This document shows, piece after piece, positions 28,773-40,329 of a stretch of DNA of 64,000 nt. How positions within the stretch are numbered: the first letter of the stretch is position 1; every line of letters begins with the position of its first letter. Origin of the DNA: Catenulispora sp. MAP5-51 (GTDB lineage: Bacteria > Actinomycetota > Actinomycetes > Streptomycetales > Catenulisporaceae); NCBI RefSeq assembly GCF_041261205.1, contig NZ_JBGCCH010000038.1, forward strand, positions 1-64,000. The letters run 5' to 3'. The notes under the pieces were generated by a model, which was given only the letters and a program-made list of their open reading frames with translations, made no database searches and was not told the origin of the DNA. The translations under genes and the position numbers were made by a program.

Positions 28773-29645
28773 GTGCGTGACGACAAGCGGACGAGGCTGC
28801 TGCTGGCGGTACTGCTGGCGGCGGCCTTCGCCATGATCACCGTGGACGCCCGGGGCGGAGCGCGCTCGCCGCTGCGGCCGCTGCGCTCCGGCGGCGAGGC
28901 CGTGTTCGGCCCGGTGGCCGACACGGTCGCGACGGCCGAGCGGCCGGTGGGCGACTTCGTCCACGATCTGGGCCACAGCAGGCAGGACAAGAAGGAGATC
29001 GCGCAGCTCAAGGCCCAGAACGCGGCGCTGCGCCAGCAGAGCGAGACCGCCGCCGACGCCCGGGCCCGGGCCGCCGAGCTCGACAAGCTGCTGCACGTCG
29101 CCACGGTCGGCGGCTACCGCACGATCCCGGCGCGGGTGATGTCCTTCGCCCCGCAGCAGCAGGGCACGTGGTCGGCGACCATCGACGCCGGGACGCTGGA
29201 CGGGGTCAAGCCGGGGATGACCGTGCTCGACGGCGACGGCCTGGTCGGCCGGACCGTGGCCGTCGGCCGCGACACCGCGACCGTGCTGCTGGCCGACGAC
29301 CCGCGCTTCACCGTCGGCGTGCGCACCCCGGGCACCGGCGGCGCCGGCGGCGGGGAGGTGGGGCTGGCCACCGGCGGCGGGGACGGCCGCTTCAGCGTGC
29401 AGTTCTTCGACCCCCAGGCCGACATCCCGCTCGGGACGCCGGTGCTGACCTTCGGCTCGGCCGGCGGCACGCCGTTCGTGCCCGGCGTGCCGCTGGGCAC
29501 CGTGACCTCGGTGCAGCCCACGCCCGGCGCGATGACCCGCACCGCGGTGGTGAAGCCGTTCGTGGCCTACGACGGCCTGCAGACCGTCGGCGTGGTGGTG
29601 GAACCGCCGCGCCAGGATCCGCGCGACGCGCTGGTGGCGCGGTGA
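28773..29645 (+). CDS. mreC: Rod-shape determining protein MreC
   Basis: A 290-residue bitopic membrane protein that links MreB to the periplasmic wall-synthesis machinery. It has one N-terminal span (about residues 8-24), a coiled coil (KEIAQLKAQNAALRQQSET, about 71-90) and the paired beta-barrel domain with VDGDG-like turns, e.g. MTVLDGDGLVGRT (about 150). A Gly-rich loop (TGGAGGGEVG) interrupts the barrel. GTG start with GGGAG just upstream, 9 bases after mreB. The stop overlaps the start of a small low-complexity frame. Confidence 0.93.
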   Translation: MRDDKRTRLLLAVLLAAAFAMITVDARGGARSPLRPLRSGGEAVFGPVADTVATAERPVGDFVHDLGHSRQDKKEIAQLKAQNAALRQQSETAADARARAAELDKLLHVATVGGYRTIPARVMSFAPQQQGTWSATIDAGTLDGVKPGMTVLDGDGLVGRTVAVGRDTATVLLADDPRFTVGVRTPGTGGAGGGEVGLATGGGDGRFSVQFFDPQADIPLGTPVLTFGSAGGTPFVPGVPLGTVTSVQPTPGAMTRTAVVKPFVAYDGLQTVGVVVEPPRQDPRDALVAR

Positions 29646-29827
29646 GCGCGCCGGCCCCGGGCCGCGGCTCTGGCTCCGGCTCGGGCTCGGGCTCCGGCTT
29701 CAGCTTCGGCCCCTGCCTTGGCCTTGGCGCCTGCTCCGGCTCCGGCTTCGGCTCCCGAACCAGCCGCAGCCTCAGCCTCAGCCCCAGCCCCCGACCCCAC
29801 CCCGGAACCGACCTCGGGAGAGTGTGA
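29642..29827 (+). CDS. Possible 61-residue Gly/Ser-rich ORF between mreC and mreD
   Basis: The mreC stop overlaps a GTG (GTGA), opening a frame of 61 codons that ends three bases before mreD and is in the same frame as it. The product would be repetitive (GSGSGSGSGF, SLSLSPSP) with no domain. The DNA is a run of GGCTCN hexanucleotide repeats, so this may be a spacer expanded by slippage rather than a gene. The perfect overlap with mreC and abutment to mreD are what keep it listed. Confidence 0.25.
   Translation: MSAPAPGRGSGSGSGSGSGFSFGPCLGLGACSGSGFGSRTSRSLSLSPSPRPHPGTDLGRV
29666..29760 (+). repeat. GGCTCN hexanucleotide repeat between mreC and mreD
   Basis: Degenerate copies of GGCTCC/GGCTCG/GGCTTC occupy most of the interval, which is normally a few bases in this operon. 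Confidence 0.7.
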
Positions 29828-29830
29828 CCC

Positions 29831-30412
29831 TTGAGACTCACCGGCTTCCTGGCCATGCTCTGCGGCCTGGCCCTGGTGCTGGCCCTGCAGGACGCGCTGC
29901 TGTCCGCGGTGCACCTGCCGCTGGCCGCCCCGGACCTGCTGCTGGCCGTGGTCGCCGCGATCGGCTTCGCCCGCGGCCCGCGCGCCGGGCTGCTGGCCGG
30001 CTTCCTGCTCGGCCTGGCCGCGGACGTCTCGCCGCCGGCCGCGCACGCGATCGGCAGCCAGGCGTTCGTGCTCTGTCTGTCCGGCTACCTGGCCGGCCGG
30101 GCCGCCGGTGCCGTGCAGGGCACCGTCCTGCGGCCGATCCTGGTGGTCGCGGGGCTGGCCGCGATGTCCCCGGCGCTGTACGAGGGCCTGGAGTTCGCGG
30201 TGGGCAACGCCCAGTTCCACGGCGTGCCGGCCGCCGCCGCGGCGTCCGCGCTGTACACCGGCCTGCTCGCCCCGTTCGTCATCCCGGTGGTGGGCTTCGT
30301 GCTGGGCCGGGGCGAGGCCCGGGGCCTGCCCACGCAGCGCTCGCACAGTCGGCTGCCGGGTGTCAAGACCTTGAATCGTCGGACCTCGGCCGGCAGTTCG
30401 CAGGTGTTGTAG
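29831..30412 (+). CDS. mreD: Rod-shape determining protein MreD
   Basis: A 193-residue membrane protein of the elongasome with five to six hydrophobic segments. Identity rests on hydropathy, length and position between mreC and the PBP2 gene. A TTG at 29831 (GGGAG 10 bases upstream) is taken as start; an ATG at 29855 is an alternative that would shorten the first span. The C-terminal 25 residues are hydrophilic. The stop TAG is immediately followed by the mrdA ATG. Confidence 0.85.
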   Translation: MRLTGFLAMLCGLALVLALQDALLSAVHLPLAAPDLLLAVVAAIGFARGPRAGLLAGFLLGLAADVSPPAAHAIGSQAFVLCLSGYLAGRAAGAVQGTVLRPILVVAGLAAMSPALYEGLEFAVGNAQFHGVPAAAAASALYTGLLAPFVIPVVGFVLGRGEARGLPTQRSHSRLPGVKTLNRRTSAGSSQVL

Positions 30413-32587
30413 ATGACTTCGACGCAGAGCCGGCTCGCCGACCGGCGCCACGCGCGGCTGATGGTGCTGCGGGTGCTGGTGCTCGCGCTGCTCGCGACCC
30501 TCGTCGCCCGGCTGTGGTACCTGCAGGTGCGGACCGGTCAGACCTTCCGCGACGCCGCCGCCGCGAACGACGTCCGCACCGTGATCAACCCGGCCGTGCG
30601 CGGCGACATCCTGGACGACCTGGGCCGCCCCCTGGTCGACAACAAGTCGGCGCTGACCCTGTCGGTCGACCGCAACACCCTGCTGGGCACCAAGGACCAC
30701 GGGGTCTCGACGCTGGCCCGGCTGGCCTCGGTGCTGGGCACCACCCCGCAGACCATCTCCGACGAGATCCGGCCCTGTACCTCCAAGGTTCCCAAGCCCT
30801 GCTGGAACGGCTCGCTGCTGCAGCCGGTCCCGATCGCCCGCAACGTCTCGGTGCAGCAGGCGCTCCAGGTCTCCGAGCAGCACGAGCTCTTCCCGGGCGT
30901 GACCGCGGGCCCGGACACCGTCCGCCGGTTCCCGGCGCCGTACAGCCTGAACGCCGCGCACATCCTGGGCTACCTGTCCCCGGTCACCGAGAACGAACTG
31001 GCCGCCGCCACCGCCAAGGGCGAGGTGATGCAGCGCTCGGATCTGGTCGGGCGGGCCGGCCTGGAGGAGACCTACGACTCCTACCTGCGCGGCCAGGAGG
31101 GCGAGACCCAGGTCTCGGTGGACATCCTCGGGCACGCGCAAGCGACCCTGGCCACCAAGCCGCCGGTCAACGGCGACCACCTGGTGACCTCGATCGACGC
31201 CCGGATCCAGGCGGTCGCCGAGCGCGAGCTGGACAACGCGGTGAAGCGGGCCCGCTCGCAGACCTCGCCGACCAACGGCAAGCCCTACGCCGCCGACTCC
31301 GCGGCCACGGTCGTGCTGGACGCGCGCACCGGCCGGGTGGTGGCGATGGCCAGCACGCCGACCTACGACCCCAACGTCTTCACCGGCGGCATCTCGCAGG
31401 CCGACTACTCCGCGCTGACCTCGACCTCGGCCGGGACCCCGCTGCTGTCCCGGGCCTTCCAGGGCCAGTTCGCGCCGGGCTCCACGTTCAAGGCCGTGAC
31501 CACCGCCGCGATGCTGCAGGACGGCTTCGGCACCGGCACCTACGACTGCTCGCCGGCCTTCAAGATCGGCGGACAGAGCTTCACCAACTTCGAGGGCGAG
31601 GCGTTCGGGCCGATCTCGCTGAAGCGGGCCATCGAGGTGTCCTGCGACACGGTCTTCTACGGCGTCGCCTACCAGATGTGGCTGCGCGACGGCGGGCTCA
31701 AGCCGATCGCGCATCCGCTCGAACCGATCGCCACCATGGCGCACGCCTTCGGGCTCGGCGCCAAGACCGGCATCGACCTGCCGGGCGAGGCCAAGGGCGA
31801 CATCCAGACCCGCGCGGAGAAGCAGGCGACCTGGAACACCATGCACACCATCTGGTGCAAGCGGGCCAAGGACGGCTACCCGGAGCTGCTGGGCTCGGAC
31901 CCGGCGCGCGCGGCGTACCTGCAGGCGATCGCCAAGGAGAACTGCACCGACGGCTACAAGTACCAGCCCGGCGACGCCGCGATCTCGGCCATCGGCCAGG
32001 GCGGTGACCTGGTGACCCCGCTGCAGCTGGCCCGGGTCTACGCGGCCGTGGCCAACGGCGGCATCCTCTACCAGCCGCAGATCGGCCGGGCGCTCGTCTC
32101 CCCGGACGGCAAGGTGGTCAAGGACCTGCCGCCGATCGTGACCCGCAAGCTCCCGGTGTCGGCCTCGACGCTGGCGTTCCTGGAGGACGCGCTGCACGGC
32201 ACCTCGACCGAGGGCACCGCGGGCCCGGCCTTCGCGGCCTGGCCGGAGAACCTGATCCCGACCTACGCCAAGACGGGAACCGCGGAAGTCTACGGAAAGC
32301 AGACCACGTCCTGCTTCGTCGCCTTCGCCGGCACCGAGACCGGGCCGCGCTACGTCGTGGCGATGATGGTCTCCCAGGGTGGCACCGGTGTCGGGACGTC
32401 CGGGCCGTCGGTGGAGGCGATCCTGGCCGCGCTGTTCGGCGTGGACATGGGACACCCGGACGCCAAGGGCACGCTGCCGACGGCGCTGCCGGCGGTGCGC
32501 CCCGACGGTCTGCTGCCGGCGCTCCCGCCGGCCACCACGCTGCCCACGCCCCCGCCGCCCTCGCCCTCGCCCACCACGAAGCAGTGA
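30413..32587 (+). CDS. mrdA: Penicillin-binding protein 2 (elongation transpeptidase)
   Basis: Class B transpeptidase that cross-links peptidoglycan together with RodA. The 724-residue protein has one N-terminal span (about 15-35), the dimerisation/pedestal domain and a transpeptidase domain with S357-TFK, the KTG triad at 620-622 and a Pro/Ser/Thr-rich C-terminal tail. The second motif reads S410-C-D instead of the usual SxN. No gap separates it from mreD, and rodA follows after 7 bases. Confidence 0.95.
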   Translation: MTSTQSRLADRRHARLMVLRVLVLALLATLVARLWYLQVRTGQTFRDAAAANDVRTVINPAVRGDILDDLGRPLVDNKSALTLSVDRNTLLGTKDHGVSTLARLASVLGTTPQTISDEIRPCTSKVPKPCWNGSLLQPVPIARNVSVQQALQVSEQHELFPGVTAGPDTVRRFPAPYSLNAAHILGYLSPVTENELAAATAKGEVMQRSDLVGRAGLEETYDSYLRGQEGETQVSVDILGHAQATLATKPPVNGDHLVTSIDARIQAVAERELDNAVKRARSQTSPTNGKPYAADSAATVVLDARTGRVVAMASTPTYDPNVFTGGISQADYSALTSTSAGTPLLSRAFQGQFAPGSTFKAVTTAAMLQDGFGTGTYDCSPAFKIGGQSFTNFEGEAFGPISLKRAIEVSCDTVFYGVAYQMWLRDGGLKPIAHPLEPIATMAHAFGLGAKTGIDLPGEAKGDIQTRAEKQATWNTMHTIWCKRAKDGYPELLGSDPARAAYLQAIAKENCTDGYKYQPGDAAISAIGQGGDLVTPLQLARVYAAVANGGILYQPQIGRALVSPDGKVVKDLPPIVTRKLPVSASTLAFLEDALHGTSTEGTAGPAFAAWPENLIPTYAKTGTAEVYGKQTTSCFVAFAGTETGPRYVVAMMVSQGGTGVGTSGPSVEAILAALFGVDMGHPDAKGTLPTALPAVRPDGLLPALPPATTLPTPPPPSPSPTTKQ

Positions 32588-32594
32588 GCACGCC

Positions 32595-33818
32595 GTGACC
32601 CTGAACCCCGCGATCAACAAGGGCCCGGCGGCGATGCCGGTGGCCGAGACCCGGCGCCGCTCCAGCCGGCTGCGCCGCTTCGACTGGACGCTGCTGGCCG
32701 CGGCGCTGGCGCTGTCGGTGTACGGCGCGATCCTGGTGTGGTCGGCCACGCGCGGGCGCACCAGCCTGACCGGCGGCGACCCGCAGTTCTTCCTCAAGCG
32801 GCACCTGATGAACCTGGCGATCGGCCTGGTCCTCATGGTGCTGACCTCGGTGCTCTCCTATTCCTGGGTCCGCGCGGTCACGCCGGTGTTCTACGTGCTG
32901 GCGCTGCTGGGCCTGGGCGCGGTGCTCAGCCCGCTGGGCTCCACGGTGAACGGCGCGAAGTCCTGGATCGAGCTCGGCGGCGGCTTCTCCATCCAGCCCG
33001 CCGAGTACGCCAAGGTCGCGGTGGTCCTGGGCCTGGCGGTGGTGCTGACGTTGCCGCCGACCAAGGGCGTGCTGTCCGGGATGTCCGAGCGGGACGACGC
33101 GGTCACCCCGCGCCGGATCGCCGGCGCCGGTCTGGTCGCCGGCCTGCCGACCGGCGTCATCATGCTCCTGCCGGACCTGGGCTCGGCGATGGTGATCCTG
33201 GTCGCCACCGCCGGCATGCTGGTCTTCGCCGGCACCAGCGGCCGCTGGCTGGCCGTCCTCGGCGCGGGCGGGGCGGTCGGCGCCGTGGCCGCGACGCAGC
33301 TGCACCTGCTGGCCCAGCACCAGGTCAACCGGTTCGCGGCGTTCGCCGACCCGCATCTGGACCCGCAGGGCGTCGGCTACAACACCGCGCAGGCGCGCCT
33401 GGCCATCGGTTCCGGCGGCGTACTGGGCAAGGGGCTGTTCAACGGGACGCAGACCAACGGCCGCTATGTCCCCGAGCAGCAGACGGACTTCGTCTTCACG
33501 GTGGCCGGCGAGGAGTTGGGCTTCGTCGGCGGTGTGGTCCTCATCGCGCTTTTCGCGGTCCTGCTGCTGCGCGGCATCGCGATCGCGCGGCAGTGCGAGG
33601 ACCTGTTCGGGATGCTGGTCTGCGCCGGCGTGGTCAGCTGGTTCGCGTTCGAGACCTTCGAGAACATCGGCATGACGCTGGGGATCATGCCGGTCGCGGG
33701 CATCCCGCTGCCGTTCGTCTCCTATGGCGGCTCGTCGATGTTCGCCAGCTTCATCGCGATCGGGCTGGTGGAGAACGTGCGGCTGAGGTCCACGAGGCCG
33801 GCGATCACGGTGGAGTGA
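32595..33818 (+). CDS. rodA: RodA peptidoglycan polymerase (SEDS family)
   Basis: A 407-residue SEDS glycosyltransferase that polymerises lipid II and partners PBP2. It has about ten membrane spans, the SEDS motifs in NGAKSWIELGGGFSIQP and the polymerase region GLGLVLMPDLG-like LLPDLGSAMV with its conserved Asp, and the closing signature GIPLPFVSYGGSS. The GTG at 32595 lies 7 bases after the mrdA stop; the frame is open further upstream but overlaps mrdA. It ends the mre operon. Confidence 0.95.
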   Translation: MTLNPAINKGPAAMPVAETRRRSSRLRRFDWTLLAAALALSVYGAILVWSATRGRTSLTGGDPQFFLKRHLMNLAIGLVLMVLTSVLSYSWVRAVTPVFYVLALLGLGAVLSPLGSTVNGAKSWIELGGGFSIQPAEYAKVAVVLGLAVVLTLPPTKGVLSGMSERDDAVTPRRIAGAGLVAGLPTGVIMLLPDLGSAMVILVATAGMLVFAGTSGRWLAVLGAGGAVGAVAATQLHLLAQHQVNRFAAFADPHLDPQGVGYNTAQARLAIGSGGVLGKGLFNGTQTNGRYVPEQQTDFVFTVAGEELGFVGGVVLIALFAVLLLRGIAIARQCEDLFGMLVCAGVVSWFAFETFENIGMTLGIMPVAGIPLPFVSYGGSSMFASFIAIGLVENVRLRSTRPAITVE

Positions 33819-33847
33819 AAGCGACGGATCGCCCTTCGGGCACGCGT

Positions 33848-33853
33848 TAGGCT
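33848..33853 (+). promoter_or_regulatory. Candidate -10 hexamer for the radical-SAM gene
   Basis: TAGGCT, giving a leader of about 50 bases before the ATG at 33913. Confidence 0.35.
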
Positions 33854-33912
33854 GGATCTGCGGCGCCGTCAGCCCGCCACATCCCCTCCAAAGCCCGAGG
33901 ACGAGTAATCCG

Positions 33913-35850
<1,938 letters not shown>

Positions 35851-35874
35851 ACAACAATCCCCATGGCGTCACGC

Positions 35875-35904
35875 TTGTCGGGGCGATGATCTCACCGCTA
35901 CTCT
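35875..35904 (+). promoter_or_regulatory. galK promoter
   Basis: TTGTCG (-35), an 18-base spacer and TACTCT (-10), about 47 bases before the galK start. Confidence 0.5.
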
Positions 35905-35914
35905 GACCTCACCA

Positions 35915-35938
35915 GATCCGAACAGAATCAAACGGATC
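35915..35938. promoter_or_regulatory. Inverted repeat at the galK transcription start
   Basis: GATCCG / CGGATC arms with a 12-base A-rich spacer sit just downstream of the predicted transcription start, a position typical of a repressor operator. Confidence 0.45.
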
Positions 35939-35950
35939 ACAACAGCTGGG

Positions 35951-37213
35951 GTGAGGGTGGCGGTGAGCCTCGACATGGGATCGGACACGTCGGCCGTGGA
36001 CAGCGCGCGACGGGGATTCACCGGCCGGTTCGGCGGCGAGCCCGCCGGCGTGTGGGCCGCCCCGGGACGTGTGAACGTGATCGGCGAACACACCGACTAC
36101 AACGACGGCTTCGTGCTGCCGATGGCCATCGACCGCGCCTGCTACGCGGCCGCCGCGCCGCGCGAGGACCGGATCCTGCGCGTGCACGCCGCGCAGCTCG
36201 ACGACACGGTCGAGATCTCGCTCGACGCCCTCGTCGGCCCGGGCTCGGCGTCCGACACCCGCGACGCCTCGAATCCCGACATGGCGCCGCTGGCCGACCC
36301 GGCGGTATCCGGCTGGGCCGGCTACCCGATCGGCGTCGCCTGGATCCTGCAGCAGGCCGGGTTCCCGGTCCGCGGCGCGGACATCTACCTCACCAGCACG
36401 GTGCCGGTCGGCTCCGGACTGTCCTCCTCCGCCGCGCTCGAGTGCGCGACCGCCCTCGCGCTGGCCGGGGTCTCGGAGTTCGAGCTCACCACCGCCGAAC
36501 TCGCGCGGCACACCCAGCGCGCGGAGAACATCTACGCCGGCGTGCCCTGCGGCCCGCTGGACCAGATGTCCTCGGCGTTCGGCCAGGACGGCTCGGTGCT
36601 GTTCATCGACACCCGCAGCGGCGAAGTCCGGCCGCAGCCCTTCGACCTGGCCGCGCAGGACGCGCTGCTGCTGGTCATCGACACCCGCGTATCGCACGCG
36701 CACGGCGAGAACGGCTACGCCGACCGCCGCTCCGCCTGCGAGCGCGCCGCGGAGTTCCTGGGTGTCCGGGCCCTGCGCGACGTCCCGCCGGCCGACCTGC
36801 CGGAGTCCTTCGCCAAGGTCTCCGTCGGCCTCGGCGAGACCTTCGCACGGCGCCTGCGGCACGTGGTCACCGAGGACGCGCGCGTCGAGCAGTTCGTCGA
36901 GATCCTGCACCAGGAACCCCTGTCCCTGCCGCGCCTCGGGCACCGCATGATGCAGTCCCACGCCTCCCTGCGCGACGACTACGAGGTCAGCGCCCCCGAA
37001 CTCGACCTGGCCGTGAGCACCGCCGTCGCGGCCGGCGCGCACGGCGCGCGGATGACCGGCGGCGGCTTCGGCGGCAGCGCCATCGCGCTGGTCGACCGGG
37101 AGATCCTGGACGAGGTCCAGGACGCGATCCGCGCCGCCTTCGCAGAGCACGGATACACCGAGCCCCAGTTCTTCCCCGCCGTCGCCTCGGCCGGCGCGCA
37201 CCGGATCGCCTGA
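35951..37213 (+). CDS. galK: Galactokinase
   Basis: Phosphorylates galactose to galactose-1-phosphate in the Leloir pathway. The 420-residue GHMP kinase has the GalK signature GRVNVIGEHTDYNDGFVLP (about residues 38-56), the ATP-binding PVGSGLSSSAALE and the C-terminal GGGFGGS. Alternative in-frame starts are GTG 35963 and ATG 35975; the latter two lie nearer the homologous start, so the first residues are uncertain. It forms a two-gene operon with galT (15-base gap); galE is not here. Confidence 0.95.
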   Translation: MRVAVSLDMGSDTSAVDSARRGFTGRFGGEPAGVWAAPGRVNVIGEHTDYNDGFVLPMAIDRACYAAAAPREDRILRVHAAQLDDTVEISLDALVGPGSASDTRDASNPDMAPLADPAVSGWAGYPIGVAWILQQAGFPVRGADIYLTSTVPVGSGLSSSAALECATALALAGVSEFELTTAELARHTQRAENIYAGVPCGPLDQMSSAFGQDGSVLFIDTRSGEVRPQPFDLAAQDALLLVIDTRVSHAHGENGYADRRSACERAAEFLGVRALRDVPPADLPESFAKVSVGLGETFARRLRHVVTEDARVEQFVEILHQEPLSLPRLGHRMMQSHASLRDDYEVSAPELDLAVSTAVAAGAHGARMTGGGFGGSAIALVDREILDEVQDAIRAAFAEHGYTEPQFFPAVASAGAHRIA

Positions 37214-37228
37214 CGGAGACCTCGAACC

Positions 37229-38262
<1,034 letters not shown>

Positions 38263-38266
<4 letters not shown>

Positions 38267-38868
38267 CTGCTCCTCGGCGTGCGGATCAGCAGGCTGGCAA
38301 AGACGTCCTCCTCGCCGGTCACGCAGTAGGTGTGCGGCACGTCCGCCTTCCAGGAGACGTGCTCGCCGGGCCCGGCGTTGAGCAACGCGTCGGGCGGGCC
38401 CACTTCCGCGATCCCGCTGAAAACAGTGAGGTACTCGACCGTTCCCGGCGGATGCGCGGGGGAGAGCTGTTTGTAGCCGGGGCGGATGTGGAGACGGAAG
38501 AGCTCCGTGTCGATGTTGTTGCCGGCGTTGCCGGCGTTGCCAGCGCTGCCGTCGTTGTCGGCGTCGGAGAACGTCTCCAGGAGCGTGGCCGAGACCGCGG
38601 TCCCGTGGATCGTCTCCAGTGGTTTGTCGCCGCGTTGCTGGGGATCGGGGAGCAGCGCGCCGATGGGGACGCCGAGGCGGCCGGCGATCGCGTACAGGGT
38701 CTCGACCGTGGGGTTGCCGCGGGAGCCGTCCTCCAGCCCGGACAGGGTGGCCTTGCCCACGCCGGCGTCGCGCGCCAGGGCCGACAGGCTCACGTCCCGC
38801 TCGCGGCGCAGGCGCCGGATGCGGGCGCCGATTTGGGCGGCGAAGTCCGCTGTCGTGCCTTCTTCCAC
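38263..38868 (-). CDS. XRE-family regulator with C-terminal cupin domain
   Basis: A 201-residue transcription factor: a helix-turn-helix domain (ARIRRLRRERDVSLSALARDAGVGKATLSGLEDG, about residues 15-48) followed by a cupin sensor domain (about 110-195, with a PGEHVSWKADVPHTY-type metal or ligand loop). A short GNAGNAGN repeat joins the two. XRE-cupin proteins generally regulate the neighbouring transporter or catabolic gene; here that is the divergent BenE-type gene, with a palindrome between them. The stop overlaps galT by four bases on the opposite strand. Confidence 0.9.
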
Positions 38869-38904
38869 GGTCGCAACCTACACCGGATGCCGGGCCTGGT
38901 AGCT

Positions 38905-38922
38905 TGTTCCATATACGGAACA
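38905..38922. promoter_or_regulatory. Palindromic operator between XRE-cupin and BenE genes
   Basis: TGTTCC-ATATAC-GGAACA; the A/T-rich centre stands out in the GC-rich sequence and can hold -10 elements in both directions. It lies 14 bases before the BenE start and 37 before the regulator start. Confidence 0.6.
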
Positions 38923-38935
38923 GGGGAGGTCCGTC

Positions 38936-40225
38936 GTGGCGGTGGAGCAGGCTTCTGGGACTATTGGGAATTCTGGGGCTTCTGAGAACTCTGTGGCTTC
39001 TGAGAATTCTGGGGCTTCGGGGGATTCGGCCGAGGGGCTGGGACCCACGTTCGGCGCGGGCGTCGTCACCGCGCTCGTCGGGTTCACGAGCTCGTTCGCC
39101 GTGGTCATCGCCGGACTGCGCGCGATCGGGGCCACGGAGCGCCAGGCGGCGTCGGGACTGCTGGTGCTGAGCGTCTCGATGGGCATCGCAGGGATCGTAT
39201 TCAGCGTCCGCCACCGGATGCCGATCAGCATCGCCTGGTCCACCCCCGGCGCGGCGCTGCTCGTGAGCATCGGCGCCGGCCGCGCACACGCCGGCCACGG
39301 AGGCGCGGGCGGCTACCGCGAAGCCCTCGGCGCGTTCGCGGTGGCGGGTCTGCTGACCGTGGTCACGGGCTTCTCCCGGACGCTGACCCGCTGGATCGCG
39401 ACCATCCCGGCCGCGATCTCGGCCGCGATGCTCGCCGGCGTCATCGCACCGATCTGCCTGGAATCGGCGCAGGCGGCGGTACACCTGCCGAAACTGGCCC
39501 TGCCGGCGATCGCGGTCTGGGTGGTCCTGGGCCGCTTCGCCAAGCGCTGGGCCACCCCGGCGGCCCTGGCCGCGGCGTTCATCGGCCTGGCCCTGGACCC
39601 CTCCACCCGCGGCCACCTGACCGGCGGCCTGCTCCCGACCCTGACGGCCACCACCCCGCGCCTGGACATCGGAACCCTGATAAGCCTCGCCCTCCCGCTG
39701 TACCTGGTGACGATGGCATCCCAGAACCTCGCGGGCATAGCGGTCATGCGCAGCTACGGCTACGAACCCCCGATCCGCGAAGTCCTGATGGGCACCGGCG
39801 CCGCCACCACCCTCGGCGCCCCCTTCGGCGGCATCGCCATCAACTTCGCCGCCATCACCGCGGCCCTGGCCGCCAGCCCCGACGCCCACCGCGACCCCCA
39901 CCGCCGGTGGATCGCCGCCACGACGGCGGGGGCGCTGTACGTCGTCCTCGGCCTGGGCGCAGCGGCGGCGACGGCACTGCTGATCGCCGCGCCGCCACTG
40001 TTGATCGAAGGCGTCGCAGGCCTCGCCCTCCTCCCCGCCCTCGGCGGCGCATTGACCACGGCCCTGAGCGACACCCGCTACCGTGACCCGGCGACCGCGG
40101 CCTTCGTCACCACCGCATCGGGCATCACGGTCGCGGGCATCGGCGCGGCCTTCTGGGGCCTGCTGGTAGGCCTCGGCCTACTGGCCGCATCCCAGTTCAG
40201 ACAGCACCAGATGAACAACGTGTGA
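38936..40225 (+). CDS. BenE-family benzoate/H+ symporter-like transporter
   Basis: A 429-residue inner-membrane carrier with 11-12 predicted spans, matching the BenE family through ERQAASGLLVLSVSMG, the AWSTPGAALL motif, PAAISAAMLAGV and GTGAATTLGAPFGG. Family members import aromatic acids such as benzoate, but no aromatic catabolic genes are nearby, so the substrate is open. GGGGAGG lies 6 bases before the GTG start. The first 35 residues are an extra hydrophilic segment of near-repeats (GNSGASENSVASENSGASGDS). It is divergent from and probably controlled by the XRE-cupin regulator. Confidence 0.9.
   Translation: MAVEQASGTIGNSGASENSVASENSGASGDSAEGLGPTFGAGVVTALVGFTSSFAVVIAGLRAIGATERQAASGLLVLSVSMGIAGIVFSVRHRMPISIAWSTPGAALLVSIGAGRAHAGHGGAGGYREALGAFAVAGLLTVVTGFSRTLTRWIATIPAAISAAMLAGVIAPICLESAQAAVHLPKLALPAIAVWVVLGRFAKRWATPAALAAAFIGLALDPSTRGHLTGGLLPTLTATTPRLDIGTLISLALPLYLVTMASQNLAGIAVMRSYGYEPPIREVLMGTGAATTLGAPFGGIAINFAAITAALAASPDAHRDPHRRWIAATTAGALYVVLGLGAAAATALLIAAPPLLIEGVAGLALLPALGGALTTALSDTRYRDPATAAFVTTASGITVAGIGAAFWGLLVGLGLLAASQFRQHQMNNV
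38965..39022 (+). repeat. 18-bp coding repeat at the BenE N-terminus
   Basis: About three degenerate units with GGCTTCTGAGAA(T/C)TCTG encode NSGASE/NSVASE/NSGASG. It lies upstream of the first membrane span. Confidence 0.7.
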
Positions 40226-40329
40226 CCGAAGGCAATCACCACCTAGCACAGGGTGGACCCCAAGAGCCCTGATGGATAAGCTGGCACGTCGGATCTCAGG
40301 ACCCAGATCTACCCAGGGGAGAAGTAAAG

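Noticed and set aside
29567-32836. A 1089-codon minus-strand frame opposite mrdA
   Set aside because: Shadow of the PBP2 gene, which has intact SxxK and KTG motifs on the plus strand.
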